64,000 bases of DNA from NCBI GenBank assembly GCA_022315425.1, contig JAIUPT010000010.1:1-64000 (forward strand), given 5' to 3'. This stretch comes from Pseudevernia furfuracea (lineage: Eukaryota; Ascomycota; Lecanoromycetes; Lecanorales; Parmeliaceae). Of the stretch, positions 20,261-31,700 are shown one piece after another; positions within the stretch are counted from its first letter, which is position 1, and each line of letters opens with the position of its first letter. The position numbers and the translations under genes are program-made. A model generated the notes under the pieces. It ran no database searches. It was not told where the DNA came from and worked only from the letters and a program-made list of their open reading frames with translations.

Positions 20261-22392
20261 GCGCTTTAGTTTACAGCTATCTATTGGGAGAAATATACAT
20301 AAAAAGGTTCCAATCTCGGCCTGGGACTGAAGAGCGAAATGGCAAGAGGATAAGACTAAGTAGCAGGTGGACTGCTAGATGTAGCAAATGGGCTGCTGCA
20401 GTTGTCGCAGTCGAAGCTGAGAGATTGGACCCCACTTTTGAGGGCTCGAGATGGATATTTGAAGATCCGATTCTGTGTCAAATACAGAGGAATAGAATAC
20501 ACATGAACAGCCAGAAGGCAGGAAGGCCTGTGCCTCAACAGACACTGGTCTATTCGTTCCTTTACCTTCACGAAAGAAGGTGATCGCTCTTCGGTGATCA
20601 TGTCCATGTTTCCTGCTTTCCAAGATTCCCCAGTCTGAAAAGTACCATATTTTATGCATTTGAAGATATGGCAAGATGGGGAACAAGACCAAGAACTGCC
20701 CTCGCCCCCTTGCTTTCACAGCAACATAATTCAAGCCAATCGGATTCAAACATAACAACCCTTCCCCAGTATTCAGTAACACAAAAAAACAAAGAAAATC
20801 ACTCTGCTCTAACCCTCAGTCAACTCCAAAACCAGGACAGCGAGCGACAATTTTCATTTCAAAACACCCTGCCCACAATCGCAACCCTGCTTCCAACCAT
20901 CACCATTGCGATGCCCCCCATGGCCGTCTTCATGGACGTGTTTCCGTGCCTTCTCTTCCCACACTTCCAACGATCCGTAACCACACCTTCGGCCGTGACA
21001 TTAACCGGGACAGTCCTGCACCTCAGTACCATGACTGCCCCCAGCTTCACAGACACAGTCCTGATCTTGACGGTATCCGTTCCTAGCTTCATAGGCGTCA
21101 GCCTAATGGTAATCTTTGACCTCCAGCTGTCTTTCCCTTGGAATTCTGAATATCTCTTGGTACTAACAAGATCTCATCTCTCTCTCTCTCGGGCGTGGGA
21201 AAAACATTGACGGCGGGTGAGTCTTACCGATTGTGCGTCCAGACATTCGTTACTTGACCGAGAGGAACCAGAGAGTGTCGCCGAGGCGAGCGGGAAAGCC
21301 ATTGCTCGCCGCGAGTGTATCTGACATATTGGCTTAAACTCCAACAACAGAGGTAAGGCACAGAGACTCCAAGTGCTCGTCGAGCCGGCTGCAACACGGC
21401 GTGCGGTTATGCTTTTGTGAGTCATGAGAGCAACTTTCGAAATCTCTGTCCGCGCTGCTGGCTGCACGCTCAAACAGTGACGAAGCGGCCGGTGTCCTCG
21501 AGTCTAGATCCAGCAGCACTGCAAACATGGATGGAAATGCATTGGTGTCAGGTAAGAGCCCCCCCGTGTGAACCACCGGTCTGATTAATTTGCCTGACAT
21601 TTCTTTCTTTGATTACAACATACCCGTGTGCCAAATTAGGCTTGGTCTCGGATTTTCCATATATCCGCCGTCTTAAAAATTTATGTGATTGTAGACGAAT
21701 AAAACAATAAAAGGGGTGCTAAGCTTTTTTAGGAAGACCACTGCCAGTTCTGATGTCGGCTTTCGGTATCGTTATCGTCTGGACTAGTCCAGACAATGGA
21801 CGGACGGACAACGAATTAGTTGTATAGCCTCAGTCTGAGCAAGCTTAGGTCCCTAGAGTGATAGTATGGATCGTCGGGCCCAAGGACGAAACCGCAGAGT
21901 CTCAAAGCACGGAGCATGAGACTCGAGGCATCTATGCGTCTAAAAAGCCACGGATCATAAAATCTTCTGGGTTGCTGAGCTGGAGGTGACATTTCTGCTA
22001 AAAAGAACTATGATGAAAATTGCTGCGGTACTAGGTGAGTGTGTTGTAGCTACCTCTCACGGTGGCTAATGACTCATGGTCTTATATAAGTAACTATAAG
22101 ATTGGGGGTTGGAGTGGGTTAGTTGAGGCAGAGGCTCAACGCGGGTCAGTCTGTTATGAAAACCTTCTCTACCCGTGGTATTTCCTATACGTTCATCTAC
22201 AGCTCTACTTCGAGGCTAGCGTTCGTGTGCTCTCAAGACCAAAACAAAAGTGTGGTCGTTGCCACCTAAGATATTCGTGACAAGGATATTGATTTCTAGG
22301 GGTCAACGTGAAGTAGCGCAACCAGCGTCTTACACTGGCACCATACAAGACTCCAAATGTTCAAAGAGCAGTAGATGGTCTGCATCCAGAGC
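20261..22392. other. Intergenic, no supported gene
   Basis: About 2.1 kb. A plus-strand ORF at 20668-21210 and frames opposite it have low-complexity Thr/Val/Ser composition and no domain; I do not call them. Two AT/GC-balanced stretches (21230-21600, 22040-22390) also show nothing recognisable. Confidence 0.5.
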
Positions 22393-24273
22393 TCAAAATT
22401 TCCACCTCAGCATCGTCAGCGAGTGCTTCGGGAAGGTGAACATCCCCTCTCCATTCCATGTACTCTTTTCCGCCACGACCTCCTTATCGTTACCTTTCAC
22501 GTTAGTTATCCACACTCCGTTGCCAGTCACCGTCCAAACAACCACCTCTCCAGTTTTCAGTCCTTTGATCTCGGTTTTCCATCCTCTTTCCTCATTGACG
22601 TTGACGACAACAAGGTTGCACCATCCCTCTTCATCAACACAAGCGCTGACATCCAACCATCCGATCTCCCTCATCGCTCCGAGCCACTTCGGCTCTGTCT
22701 CGCCCTGATAAGCCCCGCATTTGACCCACGCACTCACCCTCTCCCCTTTCATGTACTTTGAGAAGAGCCATAGCGGCCACCAAATGGTCTGCTTCACCAT
22801 GCCTGTCTTGCTCGTGAGGAGAGGGCCGAGCACATTGACAGCTTGAGCAAGACAAGCCATGCCCAGTTTGTCACTCTGTCTCACGAACACATTCAACCAT
22901 ATGCCCACCGCCAGGGCATCACTGAGTGTGTATTTTTCCTCGCCGCCCTTCTCGCCTTCTGCGCGCTTCGGGTCCCAGACATTCCATTCGTCAAAGCAGA
23001 TCTTGGGCCTCCAGGATGGATCTTTGATGATCACGTGATTGGCGATCAAGGCGGCATCTATCAGGGCGGAGGTCGTTTGAATGGCTTTTTCGGCGGAAAG
23101 GGGCCCAAGAGCATTGGGAACATGATCCTTAGCGATGGTGTAGATGTGAATGCTGTGCATGTCTATGAGTGGGGTTTTGGGAAATGGAGAATAGTGATCT
23201 GCAATGGGCTGTAGGCAGTGGTGGAGGACGTGGGAGTCCCAAAGGGTGCCTGCTAGGCCATCAGAGCCGCCGAGGATAAGCTTGATGGACGGGTCGAGGA
23301 GCTTGAGGGCTGGTGGGTCGGTTGTCAGCAAAGAGCGAGCCTGGGATGCCTAGTGGAAGAAGAGATTTCCCTCAAGAGGATGTGAGGTTGCGCACCTTTT
23401 GCCCATGATAAGGCTTGTTGAGCGTATTGCTGGGGAGTCATTTGATTGACTTGCCATTCCCCCCACATCTCATTGCCTAAAGCCCAATATTTGACCTAGA
23501 AGTTCAGTGATTCAGTAGCATAACAAATAGAGATCGATAGGTTCATTTAGAAAAAGTGGTGCCCACAGAGTCGCTTGTACTTACATTGTAAGGCGCAGCC
23601 TGGCCGTACTTTCGGCGTAAATTGGCATAGTAAGTGTCTTTTGTGCCATTGCAGTACTCGAGCCAGCCAAGAGCTAATGATATTATTGATAATGCATGAT
23701 ATTGAGTTGCCTAAGATTTTCATACCTTCGTCAAGAGTCCCTACTTTTGACTTAGCACCAAAAGCATCTCAAGGGTAACATTGACATACCTGTGCCGAAG
23801 TTTAGGCAAATGTAAGGCTCAGTCCCAAGCTCCTTGCACCATTTCATAAACTCGTCTGTGCCAAAATGATTGGTCTCTGTAGTGACCCATGCTAACTCAG
23901 GCCTTTATGAATTCTCAGCTCCTGAGGCGACAGGAACGGAAGCAGTACAGGGGGGGCGGGCTGCCTACCTTGACGGTCGATCTTTCTTGGGCCCAACGCC
24001 ATCTATCCAATGGTATGTAGCGCAGAAATTGCCCCCAGGATACCTTACAACCGGCATTTTCAACTCTTTCAATGCCTCGAGCACATCTCCACGAAAATGA
24101 TTTTTTTTATCTGAAAGTGGACTACCAGGATCATAGATGCCTCCATAGATGCAGCGTCCCATATGCTCGGTGAAACCACTGTAGATAAATCTGTCAATCT
24201 TCGAGAGACGCTGGGAAGCGTCTACAGTTATTGACGGAGTCTCGTCATCGGAAATTTTCGTGAAGGTGGCCAT
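22393..24273 (-). CDS. GH51 alpha-L-arabinofuranosidase
   Basis: Six exons: 24273-23969, 23902-23790, 23740-23726, 23673-23585, 23495-23396, 23309-22393; 1,539 nt, 512 aa. Releases terminal arabinofuranose from arabinan and arabinoxylan fragments. The GH51 signature is clear: FTEHMGRCIYGGIYDPGSPL at the N-terminus, VRYPGGNF, the acid/base Glu in ALGNEMWG (about residue 183), the nucleophile Glu in ICFDEWNVWDP (about 315), and a C-terminal beta domain ending SFPKHSLTMLRWKF-like. No signal peptide, as in the intracellular GH51 type. The third exon is only 15 nt (GTLDE). A TTTCAG just before the ATG suggests a 5' UTR intron. All catalytic motifs are intact. Confidence 0.92.
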
Positions 24274-25653
24274 GGCTGAAATGATGTGTAAGAGCACTCG
24301 GGTTTGAGATGGTGGATGGATACCTTATGAATGACTAGGCGAGACTCGCAGAGGACCACAGGCGCTAGATTTTTATGGTCAGGTGTGTCGGCAAGATGAG
24401 CTGGCAATCTCGAGACACATGAGCTAGATAATGTCGGAGGACGCCTCGTATATGTACAGGATAACCATCTCAAACAGAGCCTTTAAGCATCACGCAATAC
24501 GATCGTAAGAAACTAACCGCCTCAAACTAAGCTCTAACCAAGCACGCCAAGACCTGGGGAAGGTAGCAAAACCCGATACCAGCTATCGTCCCAAACCACC
24601 GGGACCAGAAAATAAAATATCTTGGTTTTGCCAGATGCTTGTAGGTGCCGTGCCTCCAATTACCATGCTGTGGCCAACAAATTCCCCTTATTTCGCGTTT
24701 TTTTTCTAAAAACAGTTGTAATGGAATGCGACAACGTGGACATGCATCACTGGCTTATAGTACCGTACCAATAATGCTTCTCATTCCACCCGAAGTAATT
24801 GCAGCTAAGGGTCAACCATGGAGCCAACAGCTTCCAGCAAGCAAGATGTCAAGAAACACAGTGGTGGTACGATCGATGATTGCAGGGACCCCACGAGCGC
24901 CATTCACACTAATAGTGTGAGTTGACAGAATTACGCCGATGGGCAAGGGAGGGGTGACGATATCGCTATTTAGAGCTCAACCTAGGATAATTTCGTGAAT
25001 GATACCATCGTAGAGACAGAGGCCAGAAAGCATGTGGGCATCAAACACCCTCCGCGTCTCGGACTGTAAGTCTTTTGGACGACTTCAAACAGTATGCTAT
25101 GTTGTACTGCAGCTGAGTGCTAGCTGTCAATGTTATTGCCCCACCTTCCCCGAACGCAGGGGCTCCAGGCTCCAAGCTCCATGGCCAAGCAATCGATTAT
25201 GTGCAATAGCGTATTTTCGTCTCCCGACGTCTTCAGACTTCAACCTCAGACACCCTCAGACACCTGCATTAGCTTTGATTCTTGACTCGGTGGCCAAGTC
25301 ATGTTGCATAAATCTCTTCCACGCGCATTAGAGTCGCAAAATTCAGCTCTTCGTTGTCCCAATTCTAAAAAAAAAGCTGCTCCAATAACTTCGCACTGAG
25401 CAATGGTTGGCTCTCAAATGTCACTGCTCCCGAGCAGGATCGCGCCATTATCTCTTCACGTAAGGTACCTTAGGTACTCTGTAGAGTAAGCCGGACCGAT
25501 ATTTCTCCGAAAAAGCACCTGCACTTTAGCGTGTCTTCAAATTACTCTACTCGTACCCCGTGTAGAATCGTGCGCGCGTCATTGATCTCGCCAACTCGTT
25601 CGATATCGAAGTACACAACACAAGCATGTTCGAGCGCAAAGGCCATTACAATC
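24274..25653. other. Intergenic between divergent genes
   Basis: Shared upstream region of the GH51 gene (minus) and the SRPBCC gene (plus). No ORF with family resemblance. Confidence 0.5.
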
Positions 25654-26250
25654 ATGACATCTCCGTCCCTCGAAAATGGCAAGGATGTGAAAGCGAAATT
25701 GCTTCCTCCCATCCCAACCCCACACTGGGGCTCACAGTCAGGAGCCTCTTTTACAGTCCGTGCAACAACTATCGTTCGCACCCAGCCTCAACCAGTGCTT
25801 GATGCTCTTTTGAACACCTCCACCTGGCCTCAATGGAACAACTTCGTCCCTCGGGCCTCCCTCTCCAACCCTCTAAAAGGATCCGACGATCCCAGCCGAC
25901 TACATCCTGGCACGGTGTTCACGGAGCACGTCGACATGGCCGGCCGCGGCAGGTCCACTGTTGTCAAGATGAAGCTACTCATGACTACTCTCGATGAGAT
26001 GGATGAGCCTGATAAGAAAGGCTTCAAGGTGGTCTGGCTTGGCAAGGGGTATCCGGACTGGGCGCTGAGGTCGGAGAGGGTGCATGAGATCTACGAGGAA
26101 GGAAGGGGAGGCGGGACCGTCTACAATGTCTATGAGACTTTCAGTGGGCCCTTGGCTTGGTTTGTAAGGGTTTTTGTAGGGAGTACGCTTGTCGAGAGGT
26201 TTGGGCAGTGGAATAGAGAGTTGAGGGCGTTTGTTGAAGGGAGAAGTTAA
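25654..26250 (+). CDS. SRPBCC (START-like) domain protein
   Basis: Single exon, 198 aa from the ATG of MTSPSLENGKD; the frame is open further upstream but without an ATG. The pattern FTVRATTIVRTQPQPVLDAL, then NTSTWPQWNNFVPRA, a central sheet region (VVWLGKGYPDWALRSERVHE), and a C-terminal helix (WFVRVFVGSTLVERFGQWNR) is typical of small fungal proteins of the polyketide cyclase/START-like fold, which bind lipids or hydrophobic ligands. No signal peptide. The ligand cannot be inferred. Confidence 0.75.
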   Translation: MTSPSLENGKDVKAKLLPPIPTPHWGSQSGASFTVRATTIVRTQPQPVLDALLNTSTWPQWNNFVPRASLSNPLKGSDDPSRLHPGTVFTEHVDMAGRGRSTVVKMKLLMTTLDEMDEPDKKGFKVVWLGKGYPDWALRSERVHEIYEEGRGGGTVYNVYETFSGPLAWFVRVFVGSTLVERFGQWNRELRAFVEGRS

Positions 26251-26299
26251 GGGAGGATGCGGGGAAGTTCAGAACAGGGGCGTTTTTTGGTTGTTTCTG

Positions 26300-27615
26300 T
26301 GTTTGATCAGGTAGAGGATGAGATTGTACCGAACTTGCAAGCTGAATCTCCCAACCCGAAAGACAAGTATCGGGGTCTTGGCTGGAACTGGTCTAAAGAG
26401 ACACGCTATCAATTTTTGGCAGACGACGAGCACTATTTTGGCTATAGCGGTAAACACAAGTAGAGCTTTCACATTGAATTCCTCGTATCGCTAGGACTAC
26501 CTTCCATTCGAAGCATACTGGAGTCGGCCGGCGACGAGCGTCAAGATCTACTGCTTCGCACCGACTCCTGCTGTTATGCCCAATATCAGACAGGGTTTAT
26601 CACAGCGGCTCTCGATCTCGATCCCTTGAGCAATACTGAAGAGCAATACGGTTGGTACGACGGGAACATAGACTCCTGTTTGGACGGGGATAGCAAATTC
26701 GATCTCTCTCCTGGCTGGCTGTGGGCGCATACTGGAGGCTATTTCCACGGGCTTGTGAACGTGACTGCTAAAGGACCGAGGGACTGGGGCTACTTTTTTT
26801 TGGGGATGCGGAAAGGCTTCAAAGGTCGGCTATTTGGATATTAAGTAAGCGTCTTCGGCGTCTGTTCATAGAGTGCGAGCTGACTTTTGTATAGTCCGCG
26901 GCATGTAAGAAGGATCGAATTCGACGATCACTTGGCAAACAGAAAGCCAGGTTTTTAAGAGCGGTGACTGGGCCCACAACAACACATCACCTACCCTGCG
27001 TCCGACGATGGCCACTCTGAACATGATGATGCTCGAGGCCAAGAATTTGAGGAGCCTGAAGAGGGTGATAGAGTTGAAAGAGACAACGAGAGGCGCGGGG
27101 AAGATGCAAAACAACTAGAAGATAATCCCGCGAGCTACGGACTGTCATCGACTGTTTCGTTTACCGTTACATTGCTATAGGTTCCTGGACTCTCCATCTT
27201 AAAGAGAGTGGGCATCAGGTTGCGCCAGCAGTTTTCAGGGTGTTGTCGAATCGTCCCGTTATGCAAAAGAAAAGGGCAAATATTAGATGCCCAAGGAGCC
27301 AACTCAATAACTCTTGAAGCACAACAAGCGTGCACAAAATTATCCCAAGCGTTTCCATTTATTCCAACTCGTGACTACAACCAAAGGGATCCCAATTCGT
27401 TATGGCGCAGGATTTTGAAATATGTACGGAGTCGATTCTCTTTGATGTGCAATCAGGGCCGCCAGGACCACTCCCATGTGCCTGCGTCTCCGGAAAATGT
27501 GCCGGAGGATAGGGTTGTTTTCTTCGAGAGGCATGATTGCAACCATATGACCAATGCGCCGCGACGAGATCCTACCTGCAATTGTAGAATCGGCTTCGGA
27601 TTGCGGAGAAGATAG
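26300..27615 (+). pseudogene. Coding-like fragments of unknown family
   Basis: Several plus-strand frames with coding-like composition lie in series but do not join cleanly: 26257-26460, 26470-26844 (LGLPSIRSILESAGDERQDL, NIDSCLDGDSKFDLSPGWLW), about 26995-27178 (acidic, Glu/Asp/Arg-rich) and 27208-27615 (RRILKYVRSRFSLMCNQGRQ, RRDPTCNCRIGFG). Stops separate them and I could not find convincing splice pairs. It may be a multi-exon gene that I cannot splice or a decayed gene. No family recognised. Confidence 0.3.
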
Positions 27616-28773
27616 GAGAGGTTGAAGTCAGGGGAGGCGCAGCCGTTTCATTGTAGAGCGGCGGCCCTATGGGCGAGACTCGTTGAGATGGAATTTGTTA
27701 ACGCAGATGTCTTACAACTACGCGATAAACCGTGTATATGGTGTCCCAAATTATCAATTCCTGATTTGTAGTTTAGGTTACAATTAAAACGAAGCCAGTG
27801 GTACACTTCGTACTCTATTTTTCAATGCTTGGCACGATCCAGATTTTTTAATATCCCCCAAGTATGTTCTCGTCTCAACTGGTTTAATATTCATTCTTAG
27901 CAGTATAGGTAGAATGTGAGATCTTCTTGTCAATTAACGTATTCTCCTCTAACGAAGCAAGTGACAAAAAGTCACTCACATGCCGACTTGGCCGCCCTTC
28001 TCCTTGCATCAGATGGCTTGCGGTTAGGTTTGATGCAAAGCGCCGCAAAGTAAGAACTTCGGCACCATCGGGACTTCCAATCTGATACTAGGATTTTGAA
28101 GCGCCATTGCCGTTTCTCCCATCTATCGTTTGCTTGTATTGCTTCTGCCATAATCAAATATTCGCGCAGATTTTTCTCAGGCTAACGCCATCTAGGATGC
28201 TAGTTCTTCTTTGCCTCGTAGAAACCTCTGCATTTCTCATCGTGGATTTTCAAAAGGTAAAAAATGGCGAGCAATCTTGCCTTACTATTAAGCGTTCCCC
28301 AGACTGTTGCGTATACCTGAGCTTTTGCTATTGAACTTTCGTGCCGTTGCTACCACAAACGCCACCCATGGCAATTTTGCTCTGCACTACCCGTTTTTCA
28401 AGAACGATACAGACTTGGGGGGGCTGAAATGCTTTATCGATATCGCCTGCACTCTTCTCTAGCCTTGCCTCTCTTCGTCTTGCTGAATCGGCTTGAAACC
28501 CCGAGAAGAGTAGCTTGACGTTTGGAGCAGGCGACAGAACACTAAAGCCACTTTCTCCACCCCAGAGCCTGTCTTACCCATTACTACTGCTAGCACCTTG
28601 ACATTGTGATTCGAAGCCGGAGACCTCTACTTGCCATAACCGGCCATTGCCACACGAGAAACTCAGTACCTGCAATCATTTGATCAAGAAAGCAGCGTCA
28701 GCCCTGTCTGGAAGGAATTCGTTGTTGCTGAGGTTTGCGGATACCTCCTACTGACATCTTCTGTCCCTGTAGC
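27616..28773. other. Upstream region of the glucan synthase gene
   Basis: About 1.1 kb with no supported ORF; presumably promoter and leader of the downstream gene. Confidence 0.5.
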
Positions 28774-31700
28774 ATGGCCGCGGAGCAATGGTCTTGGATC
28801 CTGCTGCTCCTTGTCGCAACAGCCTGCGCGCTCCGTTACGATCCTTCTCAGATCGCATATAACATTAACACTAATCAGACAGCTGATGCTCCGATAAACT
28901 ACTGGGGGGAATGGCAAAATCATACGTTCAATCCGTCGCCTCCAAACTGGAGACTGCCGTTTTATACGGTCTTGCTTGATCGATTCGTCAATGGTAACCC
29001 TAGCAACGATGATGCCAACGGGACACAATTCGAACATGATCTAACCCAAACCCAACTACGTCATGGTGGCGACATCAAAGGGCTGCAGGATAGTTTGGAT
29101 TATCTGCAGGGTATGGGAATAAAGGTTGGCCTAAAGAAGTATTCTAGCAGGTGGGGCTTTTTCTGACTATGTGTAGGTCTTGTATCTCGCAGGCAGCCCA
29201 CATATCAACGTCCCTTGGGCAGCAGATGGGTACAGTCCTCTTGACTTCACGCTCCTTGACTATCATTTGGGGACTATAGCGGAGTGGCAGGCAACAATCA
29301 CAGAGATTCATCAGCGAGGGATGTATATAATCTTAGACAACACAATGTCTACGTGAGTGGGTGTCTGTTGCTGCTGAAGTCCCGACTGAATTTAGATGCC
29401 TTAGGATGGGAGACCTCATTGGTTTCGAAGGCTATCTCAATGTCTCGACTCCCTTCAACAGAAGAGAGCATAACGCGCTATGGAAGGGTGATCGAAGATA
29501 TCATGATTTCGCATTTGGAAACGACGAGCTGCCTAATTGCGAATATCCTCGATTCTACGGCGATGATGGCAAGCAAGTGACCAACTTGACTAGCGAACTA
29601 GTAGGGTGTCGGGATTCGGAGTTTGATCAGTACGGAGAAGTTGCAGCCTTTGGTATCTACCCCGAATGGTACGTTTCCGTGTCAGGGCGGTTTTTTCTGA
29701 TATGTCCTGAGGCACGCTTCGAGAGTGTTCCTACTAGCGGAAGCTATCTACGGGCTTAGTTTCAATGCTGAATTTCATGCAAGTATGCTGACTCCAACTG
29801 TCAAGGCAACGTCAGCTTTCAAAGTTCGCATTCGTACAAGATCGCTTGCGCGAATGGCAACCGGAGGTCCTCAGCAAAATTGAACATTTCTCGTGCATGA
29901 CCTTGGCTATGTTGGACATCGACGGCTTTCGTGTAGACAAAGGGCTTACAATAACCATCGATGCTCAAGCACACTGGTCCAACTCGGTCCGAGCATGTGC
30001 GAAGCGATTTGGCAAGGAAAACTTCTACATAAGCGGTATGCACAGTTCAAAGCAATGTCTTACTGAATCAAGGTGCAGTCTAAGTCACAAGACATGTAAC
30101 GATCAAAAAGCCCCATTTTCTCCTTGGATTTGTCTGACGGGGTGCGTCAAGTGAAATGCTGACTTGACAATCTGCGCAGGCGAAGTCGTGGCTGGAAATA
30201 CCTTTGGGTCGGTGTACGTGGGTAGAGGGAGGACACCAGACAACTATGTCGAAAACATAACAGAAGCTGTGATGTTGACTGACACTTCTGATCCGAAGTA
30301 TTTCATTCGTGACAAAGGTAACAACGCATTTGACGGCGTAGCTTTCCATTACACAGTTTATCGATTTTTGTCACGCTTTCTGGGCCTGGATGGAACATAT
30401 AGCGCGGAAGGAGACCCTCCTAGCGTCAGCTGGATTGATTTTTGGGAGACTATCTTAACCACAAATGACATGATAAATGCCAATGATGGTACCACATTTG
30501 ACCCAAGGCACATGTATGGGGTTACCAACCAAGATGTGTTCCGCTGGCCAACAATCAAGAATGGAATCGAGAAACAGTTGCTCGGGTATTTCATTGTGGC
30601 GTTGCTGTTACCTGGGATACCGACCCTGGTTTGGGGAGAAGAGCAGGTATGTACATTTCGAACATACGCTGCCCCAATCGGAGCACAAGTCTGAGTTGCA
30701 ATATACTTTGCGAGAGCAAGCTTCCCTCGACTACTCCCTAGATCAAGTCTTGGGACCCGAAACTCGAAGCCTATGTTGACTTTCAAGTTCTCATCAGGCG
30801 TTCTATGTACTGGACAGTACCAATGCCAATTACGTTTTTGGACGGTCACCCATGAGCTCAGCGCAGGCATGGGGCATGCATGGGTGCTACAACGCTGCAA
30901 TTGGCAATTCTAAATACTACGAATGGCCCATAGAAGCCGGACTGCACGGATGCCAAGACGAATGGGTAAATCGTGACCACCGCGATCCTTCTCATCCTGT
31001 CCGCAACTTCGTCAAAAACACCCATGAGATGCGAGAGAATTACCCCGTCTTTCAAGATGGCTTTTCTCTTCAATTGTTGTCGAATAAAACATATCAAATA
31101 TTTCTACCAGGAAGCAACCACACTGCAACAGAAACCGGAATTTGGAGTATCGAGCGAGCAGGTAACCTTGCCATCCAGCAGAACCTTACTCAAGTTGCTT
31201 GGCTGGTATACACCAACGAAAATCACACTACGGACACTAGCTTCGACTGCACAAATGAGGGAAGTGCGCTCATTGCGCCATTCAGCGCTGGATCTATAGT
31301 TAAAAACACGTACTTCCCATATGAAGAATATACTTTAGAGAAATCAAGCATCGCGTTGGGTTAGTTCATCCTGGTCACTCGTTTGTCTCTACACTAACTT
31401 CTCCGAACCATGCCCAACCTTCCAAACGCTAGCAGTTTTGCATCCTGCTAATAGTTTCAAACAGATGACGAACCGAACCAATTAAAGGGCTGTTTGTCAC
31501 AGCTACAACTTCCAGCTTGGGGGTTCAAGGCATTTGTTCTGAAGGATGACTACATGAATCCTTCTCCTGTTGTCACCAGCTTTTTACCAGGCCACGACTA
31601 CCGCATGCTGTCAACTCAATCAATCCCCATTGAGCTCCATTTTTCAGCTCCCATGGACAGTCAACAAATCACAAATACGCTGCAGATTAATTCAACCACG

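Noticed and set aside
20668..21210. 180-aa plus-strand ORF and frames opposite it
   Set aside because: Thr/Ser/Val-rich low-complexity composition, no domain, no splice context, and an equally open frame on the other strand.
22375..22855. Open frames on the plus strand opposite the GH51 C-terminus
   Set aside because: Shadows of the GH51 last exon, whose protein matches the family throughout.
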